Positions 1 to 8,276 of a stretch of 64,000 nucleotides of DNA are shown piece by piece (the first letter of the stretch is position 1; every line of letters starts with the position of its first letter). Under the pieces are notes generated by a model. The model did not search any database. It was not told the DNA's origin and was given only the letters and a program-made list of their open reading frames with translations. Made by a program: the position numbers and the translations under genes. Source of the DNA: Phycisphaerales bacterium (GTDB lineage: Bacteria > Planctomycetota > Phycisphaerae > Phycisphaerales > UBA1924); contig JAJDDJ010000001.1 in the NCBI GenBank assembly GCA_029260395.1, positions 1 to 64,000 on the forward strand. Reading direction: 5' to 3'.

Positions 1-357
1 GACGTGCCGCCCGGAGCCGACGGCGTCTCACGCGGGGGACGGATCAGCATCCGAGCTGACCTTGAACCGGCCAACGAGTTCTCAGTCATCGTCCATGAAC
101 TCGCACACGAGCTGCTGCATCGTGGCGACCAGCGACCCGCCAGCAAGACCGTGCGGGAGACCGAGGCAGAAGCCGTCGCCTTCGTCGTCTGTCAGGCCAT
201 CGGGCTGGAGACAGGCTCGGCCGCGAGCGACTACATCCAGCTCTACAACGGCAAGGCTGAGACCCTCGCCGAATCTCTGGATCGAATCCAGCACGTTGCA
301 GCAGACATCATCAAGGCTCTTCAGACTTCGGAGAACGTAGTTTCAGAACACTGCTAG
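1..357 (+). CDS. ArdC-like anti-restriction / zincin-domain protein, C-terminal part (5' end outside window)
   Basis: The frame is open from the first base and ends with TAG, so the gene starts left of the window. The visible part contains the zincin motif HELAHELLH followed by an ETEAEAVAFVV segment, an arrangement typical of the C-terminal metallopeptidase domain of ArdC-family proteins. Their N-terminal ssDNA-binding domain would lie upstream. ArdC-type proteins are carried by plasmids and integrative elements and counter host restriction during DNA entry. That role is inferred from the family. A plain ImmA/IrrE-like peptidase is the alternative. The gene fits the accessory character of the next 24 kb. 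Confidence 0.7.
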   Translation, partial: DVPPGADGVSRGGRISIRADLEPANEFSVIVHELAHELLHRGDQRPASKTVRETEAEAVAFVVCQAIGLETGSAASDYIQLYNGKAETLAESLDRIQHVAADIIKALQTSENVVSEHC

Positions 358-521
358 TGCTTCGAGATCAGAGGCTACCCCGGACATCTCGTAGACCCTG
401 GGCATCTGCAGGGGCTACGAGTGAACTCGCGGAGAACCGGCTAGGAACGGAGGAAAACAGTCTCGGAAACTAATCCGCAATCGTGTGTTCGCAAACCAAT
501 GTGTGTCTCTTGGACGCTGAT

Positions 522-800
522 TCAGTGGTGTTTGTGCCAAGAGATCCATTCGAGAATGGTGAACAAACCGGCCACGCCATCCGCCAGAAGCAAGTGCATG
601 TTCAGATGGACGTGCCCGTGAGCGCGGATCGATCCGAGGATTCCTGACACAGTGAACACAACTAGCACACTCAAAGCGACGGTCAGCCCAAGGGCGAGCC
701 GCAGGCTAGGCTTTGGCAGCGCAGACGGAGATCTCCGCCCGTACGATGGTCCTTGCGACGCACGTTGTCGATTCCGTTTTTTTCTCTTTGTGCGTGACAT
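522..800 (-). CDS. Small His-rich membrane protein, last gene of the czc operon
   Basis: This 92-residue protein has a very basic N-terminus (RTKRKKRNRQR), one clear hydrophobic helix at about residues 33-55 and perhaps a second near 70-85. It carries a cluster of histidines (HGHVHLNMH) and ends in HKHH. I do not recognise a family. It starts 17 bp after the PII-like gene on the same strand, so it is probably the last cistron of the efflux operon. The histidines could bind metal, but that is inference. The ATG is preceded by a GAGGG-like stretch. Confidence 0.5.
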   Translation of the reverse strand: MSRTKRKKRNRQRASQGPSYGRRSPSALPKPSLRLALGLTVALSVLVVFTVSGILGSIRAHGHVHLNMHLLLADGVAGLFTILEWISWHKHH

Positions 801-817
801 CAGAGCAACGCCCTCAT

Positions 818-1153
818 TCAGATCATCACATCCGTGCTCGATTCGCCGGTGCGGATACGTGTCACGGAGTTCACATCATGAACAGCGATCTTTCCGTCGC
901 CCGGCTTACCGGTTGCTGCGTGATCCTGAATAATCTGCACCACATCCGCGGCATGGCCCGCTTCGACAATGCATTCGATCTTGACCATCTCCACCGTCCC
1001 AAAGCTGCTCGGTTGTGATGGATTTCGACTTGCAACCTTTCCAAATCCTCGAACTTCCGACACAGTGACGCCTGGAAAGTCAGGATGTTCGTGCATGGCT
1101 TGAAGCACCGCATTGAGCATATTGGGACGAATAAAAGCCTTGATCTCTTTCAT
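818..1153 (-). CDS. PII-like signalling protein linked to heavy-metal RND efflux
   Basis: The 111-residue protein has the GlnB/PII fold signatures. The N-terminus is KEIKAFIRPNML, and the C-terminal nucleotide-binding loops read TGKPGDGKI and VTRIRTGE. The T-loop after GFGK is much shorter than in GlnB and has no tyrosine at the uridylylation position, so classical nitrogen control is unlikely. A PII subgroup with these traits is known beside CusA/CzcA genes. Here it starts 18 bp after czcA and probably senses nucleotides or metal to tune the pump. That role is inferred. Confidence 0.85.
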   Translation of the reverse strand: MKEIKAFIRPNMLNAVLQAMHEHPDFPGVTVSEVRGFGKVASRNPSQPSSFGTVEMVKIECIVEAGHAADVVQIIQDHAATGKPGDGKIAVHDVNSVTRIRTGESSTDVMI

Positions 1154-1171
1154 CGGTACATCTCTTTTCGG

Positions 1172-4100
1172 TTAGATGACTACTTCTTGTTTCCGCCCAC
1201 CGAACCAGAGGTAGAGTGTCGGAAGCACGAACAAAGTAAGCACGGTCGAACTGATGAGCCCGCCGATGACAACAGTAGCTAGAGGGCGCTGAACTTCGGC
1301 CCCCATCCCTGTGTTCAAAGCCATCGGCACAAAGCCGAGACTGGCTACTAACGCGGTCATCAAGACCGGTCGGAGACGGGAGAGACTGCCCTCGACAACG
1401 GCATCTCGCATTGTCTTGCCTTCATCGCGAAGCTGGTTGATGAACGTGATCATCACCACGCCATTGAGTACCGCGACGCCTGAGAGAGCAATAAAGCCCA
1501 CACCCGCGCTGATGCTGAACGGCATGCCCCGTAGCCAGAGGGCGATGATGCCTCCGGTGAGCGCGAGCGGCACCCCGGTATAGACCAAAATCGCGTGCCG
1601 CGCATTGCCGAAGGCGGTGAACAGCATGATGAAGATGAGCGACAACGCGAGCGGAACGACGATCAACAGTCGTTGTCTCGCGCGGGCGAGGTTCTCGAAC
1701 TGTCCGCCCCAGGTGATGTAGTAGCCATCCGGCAGAGTGACCTCCGCGTCAAGCCGCTCTTGTGCCTCCGCGACGAAGGAGCCCATATCACGCCCGCGGA
1801 TATTCGCTTGTACGACCAGGCGACGCTTGGCGTTCTCCCGGCTGATTTGATTAGGGCCCTCGGCGACATCGACCCGAGCCACCGCTTCGAGCGGAATGTA
1901 CCGGATGTCAGCACCCATTCCAGGCATACTGGTATCAGCAGAGGCAAGCTGGACGCCTTCGCCCACAGGCAAAGGGATAGGGAGGTGCCTCACAAAATCG
2001 ACCTCGCCTCGCAAGTTCTCCGGCAGTCGAACAACAATCGGAAAGCGTCTGTCGCCGTCATACAAGGTTCCAGCTTCCTCGCCACCGAAAGCAATAGATA
2101 CGACCTCTTGAACATCGCTGACATTGAGGCCGTAACGAGAAATCTTCTCTCGATCGATGTCGATGGTGAGCACACTGAGGCCGGAGACCTGCTCAACCTT
2201 GACATCGGACGCACCTGGAATGGTCTGCATCACCGCGGCGATCTCGTTGCCCGACTTCAGCAATAAGTCGAGATCATCCCCGAAGATCTTTACGGCCAGA
2301 TCACTTCGCACGCCACTGATCAGCTCGTTGAAGCGCAATTCGATGGGCTGCGAAATCTCGTAGTTCTGACCGGGGATCGAGCCAAGGAACTCCTCGATCT
2401 CCTCGGCCAGTTCCTCTTGTGTGGATGCTCGTGTCCACTCCTCACGCGGATGCAGCATGAGGTAGGTATCACTGACATTCGGCCCCATCGGGTCGGTGGC
2501 GACCTCGGCGGTCCCCGTCCGGGCGAAGATGCTGGCGATCTCATCGGGGAACTCGTCGCGGAGCGATCGTTCGAGGTCTTTCTGCATCTCAACACTCGTC
2601 GTGATTCCGATGCTGGGGATCCGAGCTGGCTGCACGGCGAGAGCTCCCTCACCAAGCTTGGGCACAAACTCGCTGCCAAGTCTGCTGGCAACCAGGCCCG
2701 AAACCAGAAGCAGAAGAACGGCGAATCCCACGGTGAGCCATCGAAGTCTGAGCGCAGTATTCAGTGACGGGCGATATGCCGCTTTGGTCCATCGGATGAG
2801 GAAGCTTTCCTTCTCGGAGAACTTGCCCCGAAGGAGGAGAGCGCAGGCTGCCGGGATGAAGGTAAACGTCAGGATCAGGGCACCGGCGAGCGCGAGCAGC
2901 ACAACGCCAGCCATTGGGCGGAACATCTTGCCCTCGATTCCCGTGAGCGTGAGGATCGGCAGGTACACGATCATGATGATGAGGATGCCGAAGAGTGTTG
3001 GTTTGGCGACCTGTTTGCCGGCCTCGCCGATGATCGACAGCCGTTCGTCGTTGGTGAGCCGCCGCTTCTTGTGCTCTTGCTCTTCCGAGGCGCGCCTCAC
3101 GATGTTCTCGACAAAAACCACGGCACCATCCACGATGATCCCGAAGTCGATTGCACCGAGGCTGAGAAGGTTCGCGCTGACCTTGTTCTCCACCATGCCG
3201 GTGATTGCGAACAGCATCGACAGCGGAATAGCACAAGCGACGATGACTGCTGCACGCAGATTGCCGAGCAGCAGTAGCAGTACAACAATGACGAGAACGG
3301 CGCCCTCGAAGAGGTTCTTCTCAATCGTGTGAAGAGTTGCGTCTACGAGGTAGGTCCGGTTGTAGAGCGTCTTGACTGTAACGTTCTCGGGCAGCGTCTT
3401 CTGGATTTGCTCCATCCGTGAATGAACATCCTCGGAGACTGTCCGGCTATTGGCTCCGAGCAACATCATGGCTGTGCCGATGACAACCTCCTGGCCGTCG
3501 TGTGTGGCGGCACCCGTGCGCAGCTCGTCACCAACGCCAACCTCCGCCACATCACGGATATGGACCGGAACTCCGTCATCGCTCTTGACAATGATGTTGC
3601 GGATGTCTTCCACGTCCCGGATCAGGCCCGTAGCCCGAACGAGATACGCTTCTCCGGCGTGCTCGATGTAGCCACCGCCCGCGTTGGCGTTGTTCTCCGC
3701 GATGGCCTGCATGATGTCACGGAAGGACAAGCCAAAGGCCATGAGCTTCGCCGGGTCGGGAGTCACATGAAACTGTTCTTCGTATGCGCCGATGCTGTTG
3801 ACCTCGGTGACGCCGGGCACAGTGCGAAGCTGCGGGCGGATAACCCAATCCTGGACTGTTCGCAGATCCTGGGGCGAATATTCGCTCCCGTCTGGTTTCG
3901 GTCCGGTGGCCTCGACTGACCACATGTAGATCTCGCCCAGTCCCGTTGAGATCGGTCCCATCTGTGGTTCGGCCAGTCCGGGCGGGAGCGAGCCTCGTGC
4001 TTCGGTCAGGCGCTCGCCGACGAGTTGCCTTGCCCAGAAAATGTCCGTGCCTTCCTCGAATACCACCGTGACCTGTGACAGTCCGTAGCGAGAGATCGAG

Positions 4101-4348
4101 CGGACGTAGTCGATGTTCGGTAGCCCACCCATCGACCATTCGATCGGGAATGTGACCTGCTGCTCGATCTCGACCGGGGACAAAGCCGGCACATTGGTGT
4201 TGATTTGCACTTGTACATTCGTGATGTCCGGCACGGCGTCGATGGGTAGGCGTGTAAAGCTGTACACACCGACGCCAACAAGGGCGAGTGTCGCGAGCAG
4301 GACCAACGTCCGCTGGCGGATCGAAAAATCGATAAGTTTGCCAAGCAT
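1172..4348 (-). CDS. czcA: CzcA/CusA-family heavy-metal RND efflux pump, inner-membrane subunit
   Basis: At 1058 residues it has the full length of an HME-RND pump. It uses the proton gradient to export divalent metal through a tripartite complex spanning both membranes. Membrane helix 4 contains D401, D407 and E414 (DFGIIVDGAVVFVEN). This matches the proton-relay pattern of the Zn/Co/Cd exporter CzcA and not that of the Cu/Ag pump CusA. The order of hydrophobic helices and two large periplasmic loops is normal. The ATG has a clear AAGGAG site 5 to 6 bases upstream and lies 10 bp after czcB. The exact metal cannot be fixed from sequence. Confidence 0.95.
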   Translation of the reverse strand: MLGKLIDFSIRQRTLVLLATLALVGVGVYSFTRLPIDAVPDITNVQVQINTNVPALSPVEIEQQVTFPIEWSMGGLPNIDYVRSISRYGLSQVTVVFEEGTDIFWARQLVGERLTEARGSLPPGLAEPQMGPISTGLGEIYMWSVEATGPKPDGSEYSPQDLRTVQDWVIRPQLRTVPGVTEVNSIGAYEEQFHVTPDPAKLMAFGLSFRDIMQAIAENNANAGGGYIEHAGEAYLVRATGLIRDVEDIRNIIVKSDDGVPVHIRDVAEVGVGDELRTGAATHDGQEVVIGTAMMLLGANSRTVSEDVHSRMEQIQKTLPENVTVKTLYNRTYLVDATLHTIEKNLFEGAVLVIVVLLLLLGNLRAAVIVACAIPLSMLFAITGMVENKVSANLLSLGAIDFGIIVDGAVVFVENIVRRASEEQEHKKRRLTNDERLSIIGEAGKQVAKPTLFGILIIMIVYLPILTLTGIEGKMFRPMAGVVLLALAGALILTFTFIPAACALLLRGKFSEKESFLIRWTKAAYRPSLNTALRLRWLTVGFAVLLLLVSGLVASRLGSEFVPKLGEGALAVQPARIPSIGITTSVEMQKDLERSLRDEFPDEIASIFARTGTAEVATDPMGPNVSDTYLMLHPREEWTRASTQEELAEEIEEFLGSIPGQNYEISQPIELRFNELISGVRSDLAVKIFGDDLDLLLKSGNEIAAVMQTIPGASDVKVEQVSGLSVLTIDIDREKISRYGLNVSDVQEVVSIAFGGEEAGTLYDGDRRFPIVVRLPENLRGEVDFVRHLPIPLPVGEGVQLASADTSMPGMGADIRYIPLEAVARVDVAEGPNQISRENAKRRLVVQANIRGRDMGSFVAEAQERLDAEVTLPDGYYITWGGQFENLARARQRLLIVVPLALSLIFIMLFTAFGNARHAILVYTGVPLALTGGIIALWLRGMPFSISAGVGFIALSGVAVLNGVVMITFINQLRDEGKTMRDAVVEGSLSRLRPVLMTALVASLGFVPMALNTGMGAEVQRPLATVVIGGLISSTVLTLFVLPTLYLWFGGRKQEVVI

Positions 4349-4358
4349 ATGTTGCTCC

Positions 4359-5891
4359 TTAGTGCTCGTGGCCGGCTGCGCTTTTTCCGAGCTCGGCCTT
4401 CATGAGGAAACTGTTACGGACAACGACCAGAGCCCCGATCGCGATGTCTTCTCCAAGTAGCTCGACGGATACGTCATTTCGGCGTCCCAGTTGGACCGCG
4501 ACTGGCTCGACGCCATCAGCGTCTTGCACGAAGACCACTTCTTGCCCCTCGAATGTCTGGATCGCGTCCAAGGGGACAACGCGTGCAACAGGTGTCTGCC
4601 CTGTTTCCACTCGGGCCGTGACAAACTCGCCCGGCTTCCAAGCCCGGTCCTGATTGTCAATAACAACACGTGCCGAGACCGTCCGGGTTGACTCCGATAC
4701 AACCGCACTGACATAATCAACCACGCCGGTGGTGGTTCGATCCCCGGCGTGAACTACTACCTGAAGTCCCTCGGTAATTTGTCCCGCGTATTGGCTATAG
4801 ACTGAAATATTCAGCCAAACCGTGTCGAGGTTTGCGATGGTGTAAACCGCTTCGTCGGTGCCTACTTTTTCACCAGGCGTAATGTGCTTGGCGATGATGC
4901 GCCCGCTGATCGGAGCGGTCAGCGAGTATCGAGCAACGGCGACATCAGGCTCATCAGTGATACCAGCGACCTGTTCATCGCTCAACCCGAGCAGATGGAG
5001 GCGTCGCTCAGCGTTGTCAACGGAAGATGACGCGACACGTGCCGCTCGTTCTGCCTCTTGAAGTCGGAGTTGATAGGTAAAGTCGATGTCCTCAAAGGCA
5101 GCAAAATAGTCAGCTTGGGTACTGTTGAAAGCCTCTTGCGCTGCCAGCAGATCTGACTCCGTGGAAAGACTATTCTTCTGAAGTTCTCGCTCGCGGGCGT
5201 AGTTCGCCTCGGCTGCCCGTACTCTGGCGTAGGCAGAGAGCAGCCTGCCCTTGTTTTCGCCTATACGGAGATCTGCGACGCCCGCTCGCAGCACATCAAG
5301 TTCGGGCTCGGACCCCAGAAGTTCAAGCAGCGTCTGGGTGTTCCGGCTGATAGTGAGTTGCCGGTTCAGTTCTGCATCTGCAATCGCCTTTGACTGCACC
5401 GCCTGAAGATAGGTGATCTTGGTTTCACCGAGCTCGGGGCTTTCGAGCACGGCAAGCACGTCACCCTTTTCAATGCGGTGACCAAGGAAGCCATTGACCT
5501 CCGACACAATGCCCGGAACGCGCGGCGTTACATGGAGCAAGGCGTCTTGGTTCAGGCCGACCTCTGCGGGCAGGGTGAGATGGGTGGTGATCGTCCCGCC
5601 ACCGAGTGGTGCAATCAGAACGCCCGCACGTTCTAGCTGCTGCGCTGAGAGTTTGACAACATCTTCGCCATGCTCTTCGTGCTCGTCCTCGCTTCCGTCG
5701 TCGTGACCATGTGCATCCCCGGCATCACTATGATCATCCGCTTCAGCACTGCCATGATCGTGTCCATCGCTCTCGGAGTGTCCTGAGTCATCGGCATGGT
5801 CATCGTGCCCAGTGCTATCGCCGCAAGCAGCCATAGCGAAGGTGATGACAAGAAGAGCTGGAGCCAGGAGCGTCTTTGTCAATGTGTTCAT
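4359..5891 (-). CDS. czcB: CzcB-family periplasmic adaptor (membrane-fusion) lipoprotein
   Basis: This 510-residue protein links the RND pump to the outer-membrane channel. It starts with a lipoprotein signal and lipobox cysteine C23 (FAMAAC). Residues 25 to 75 are extremely rich in His, Asp and Glu, a likely periplasmic metal-capture segment. The lipoyl/barrel-sandwich halves and a long coiled-coil hairpin (about residues 150-290) follow, as in CzcB/CusB. Its ATG overlaps the czcC stop by 4 bp (ATGA), indicating translational coupling. The His-rich head and the CzcA type of its partner favour a Zn/Cd/Co system, but Cu/Ag is not excluded. Confidence 0.93.
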   Translation of the reverse strand: MNTLTKTLLAPALLVITFAMAACGDSTGHDDHADDSGHSESDGHDHGSAEADDHSDAGDAHGHDDGSEDEHEEHGEDVVKLSAQQLERAGVLIAPLGGGTITTHLTLPAEVGLNQDALLHVTPRVPGIVSEVNGFLGHRIEKGDVLAVLESPELGETKITYLQAVQSKAIADAELNRQLTISRNTQTLLELLGSEPELDVLRAGVADLRIGENKGRLLSAYARVRAAEANYARERELQKNSLSTESDLLAAQEAFNSTQADYFAAFEDIDFTYQLRLQEAERAARVASSSVDNAERRLHLLGLSDEQVAGITDEPDVAVARYSLTAPISGRIIAKHITPGEKVGTDEAVYTIANLDTVWLNISVYSQYAGQITEGLQVVVHAGDRTTTGVVDYVSAVVSESTRTVSARVVIDNQDRAWKPGEFVTARVETGQTPVARVVPLDAIQTFEGQEVVFVQDADGVEPVAVQLGRRNDVSVELLGEDIAIGALVVVRNSFLMKAELGKSAAGHEH

Positions 5892-7288
5892 CGGTTCACC
5901 TCTTCCGTGGGCTGATCGCCGTCACGGGGTTCTCGCCAAGGGGCGTCGTTTTGTGCAAGTTCGCGCAGCAATGCCGCTGCCTCCTGGAGTCGCTGGAGCG
6001 CGTCGACATACGCGATACGTGATTCAACCACGACCTGCTGTGCATCCAAGAGTCGCAGGTAGTCCGTCTTACCACGCTCGTACGCTTGTCGCGTGAGGTC
6101 GAGCGTGCGTTCGGCTTTGGGAAGCAGTTGCTCTCGGTACCGTGTCGCCGCGATTCGGGCCGCTTCATAGGCGGACCACGCCTCAGAGACTTCGGCGAGC
6201 AGTTCGAGCTGAACCGTCCGTAAATCCGCCGCTGCGGAGAGCCGCTCTGCCAGCGCTGATCGGATGCCACCCTGATTGCGATCGAAGAGCGGGATCTCGA
6301 TGCCGATGCCGAGATCGAGCGTGGTCTCGTTGTCAATGTCGGAATAGCGCGGTCCAAGCGATGCGACTAGATTCGGGATCGCTTCCGCCTTGGCAAGTTG
6401 ATGTGCCCGACGAGCACGCTCGATACCGATGCGTGCAACCTCCATCCGGCTGTTTGACTCTATGACCCGAGTTGCGATGTCTTCTTGGCTCGGAAACTCA
6501 GGGAGATCATCGGCGAGCGTCGTGAGCGGCAGATCCGACTGCCGATCGAGGCCCATAGCCGAAGCGAGCCGTCGCATGGATACCTCAGCTTCTAGTCGTG
6601 CGGTTTCCAGCTCAATCTGGGCTTGCTCCTTGACTACTTCCGCGCGGAGTTGGTCCGGCTCGGTGGCGGCGCCAGCATCAACCCGGGCAGTAGCCGCTTC
6701 GAGCAAGCGGTCGGCGAGGCCGATCAGATCTTGTCTGCTCGCAAGTCGCTCGCGTGCTGCAACGGCCGCGAAATACGACCTTGTCACTCGCGAAGCCACC
6801 GCGTATTCCTCAGCCACGAACTCAGCTTGTGCGGCCATTCGATCGGCATCGGCAACATCTCGGGCGCGACCCAGTTTGCCTCCGAGAACAATCTCCTGCT
6901 CCAGCCGGTAGATGGTCTCTCCGCCCGATCCAGCATCGGAACCAAGGGCTTCGGCATCGAATGAGAAGGAAGGATTCGGGTACAGGCCCGCTTGTGTCAC
7001 ACGGCCTGCGGCGACATCAACCTGATACCCCGCACGGCGGAGCCGCGGCGTGTTGTTGATCGCTACGCGAATCGCGTCATCGACCGTCAGCGCGTCGAGT
7101 GCTTCGATTCCCAATGAAGGGCGATCACCAGAGTTTTCGGCGGCGTTCTCCGACAGCCGCCGGTCCGAGTCCGCGTACCGATCCTGGAGTGAGCGATAGG
7201 TCGGATCGTCCCACGAACGATCAAGAGGCCCAGCGCACGCCCCAAGCAGGAGGCACAGCCCCGGGGTCAAGCCAATTAAGATTTTCAT
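5888..7288 (-). CDS. czcC: TolC-family outer-membrane factor of the czc efflux system
   Basis: This 466-residue protein begins with a lipoprotein signal (LLGAC, C18). Two repeated outer-membrane efflux domains with heptad-rich helices follow, for example the VTRSYFAAVAARERL segment and its second-half counterpart around EAWSAYEAARIAA. These are the features of the trimeric CzcC/CusC channel. It is co-transcribed with the adaptor and pump and overlaps the adaptor start by 4 bp. An AGGGA ribosome site precedes the ATG. A 77-bp gap separates it from the upstream secreted protein gene. Confidence 0.93.
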   Translation of the reverse strand: MKILIGLTPGLCLLLGACAGPLDRSWDDPTYRSLQDRYADSDRRLSENAAENSGDRPSLGIEALDALTVDDAIRVAINNTPRLRRAGYQVDVAAGRVTQAGLYPNPSFSFDAEALGSDAGSGGETIYRLEQEIVLGGKLGRARDVADADRMAAQAEFVAEEYAVASRVTRSYFAAVAARERLASRQDLIGLADRLLEAATARVDAGAATEPDQLRAEVVKEQAQIELETARLEAEVSMRRLASAMGLDRQSDLPLTTLADDLPEFPSQEDIATRVIESNSRMEVARIGIERARRAHQLAKAEAIPNLVASLGPRYSDIDNETTLDLGIGIEIPLFDRNQGGIRSALAERLSAAADLRTVQLELLAEVSEAWSAYEAARIAATRYREQLLPKAERTLDLTRQAYERGKTDYLRLLDAQQVVVESRIAYVDALQRLQEAAALLRELAQNDAPWREPRDGDQPTEEVNR

Positions 7289-7365
7289 GTGTGATCCCTG
7301 AGTGTTTCGAGGAGGTCAATACCGCCGCACGATGCAGCGATCCTGCTTTCGAATCAACTCAGGAA

Positions 7366-7818
7366 TTAGAGAATCAGAACAATGCTGGTCAGAGACAGCC
7401 GCGTCTGCCGGGGAGGGCCATCCTCAATGTGTGGCAAGCTTGCCGGAGTCGTGGTTTGCGACCAAACGACTGTTGAAGCCAACTGGAGAAAACTCGGAGG
7501 AACAGGCGAGTCTGTGTCGGACATGCCTTCACGAGAGCGGTGGTCGGTCACCGCTGGGCTGACCCCAATCGGCTCATCGACGCAACTACTCTCTAGGCAA
7601 GATTCGAGTTCTGATGCCCTACGTTGGTCGTTCGTTTCGGACCGCTCGGGGTTCTGACCGAGATCGCCGACCGCGCAGCACTGGGACGTTGCCCACTCGA
7701 TATGAGACGACCCGTCCGATTCACGGCAGATGAGCAGCCCCGCAGGACTTGCCACAACCATCGCCTGGGCTACGAAGAGCAGCCAAACTACAGCAAAATG
7801 AAACGAGCGAGAAGACAT
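7366..7818 (-). CDS. Hypothetical secreted Cys-containing protein heading the czc operon
   Basis: This 150-residue protein has a signal-peptide-like N-terminus (FAVVWLLFVAQAMVVASPAG). The mature part has several cysteines (LLICRES, SQCCAVG, LESCLESSCVD) and a hydrophobic C-terminal end. I do not recognise the family. It is on the czc strand, 77 bp before czcC, and is probably the first gene of the operon. The cysteines might sense or bind metal outside the inner membrane, but nothing here proves it. Small ORFs of this kind before planctomycete efflux operons are often left as hypothetical. Confidence 0.55.
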   Translation of the reverse strand: MSSRSFHFAVVWLLFVAQAMVVASPAGLLICRESDGSSHIEWATSQCCAVGDLGQNPERSETNDQRRASELESCLESSCVDEPIGVSPAVTDHRSREGMSDTDSPVPPSFLQLASTVVWSQTTTPASLPHIEDGPPRQTRLSLTSIVLIL

Positions 7819-8276
7819 CAGTCAGAGTATAGCCTGTTTCAGGGCCGGGAGTGGTCACCGCGAGAGCCGGGGGGAACGGCCTTGGCCGTACAGGGCAAGA
7901 TCGACTCGGAAAGCCGTGCACATGAGTCGCCGTCGGAGGTTTTCTAGCTCTGACTACCAACTTGTGCGTCCGTCCGCCTGCGATCGCGTTGACCCGAAAT
8001 CGGACCGCGATGTCCCGACCGAGCAAGCAGCATGCAACCCCGGCCGCGTCAAGGCATCTCGCGTACCTCCAAGACCGACATGTCAACAGAGGTGCAGTCC
8101 ACACACGGGAATGGCTTGCTACGAGGTTTCGCGCTTTGCTGGAACGCGAATCCATTGGCTGCCTCTAAGAGACATGCGATGAAACGCATCTGATTCAAAC
8201 GGCTTGAGTCCATAGGATCGTTGCTCCTTGTCAAGCCCATCCCAGACCGCGTAGAGCGGATGCCCGAGAGTATCCA
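7819..8276. promoter_or_regulatory. Divergent intergenic region between the czc operon and the P1B-2 ATPase gene
   Basis: This 458-bp region must hold the promoters for both divergent metal-efflux units. I see no convincing gene in it and no MerR, ArsR or CopY-type regulator gene on either side. No canonical -35/-10 pair or strong palindrome was identified. The short open frames here have no family resemblance. Confidence 0.4.
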
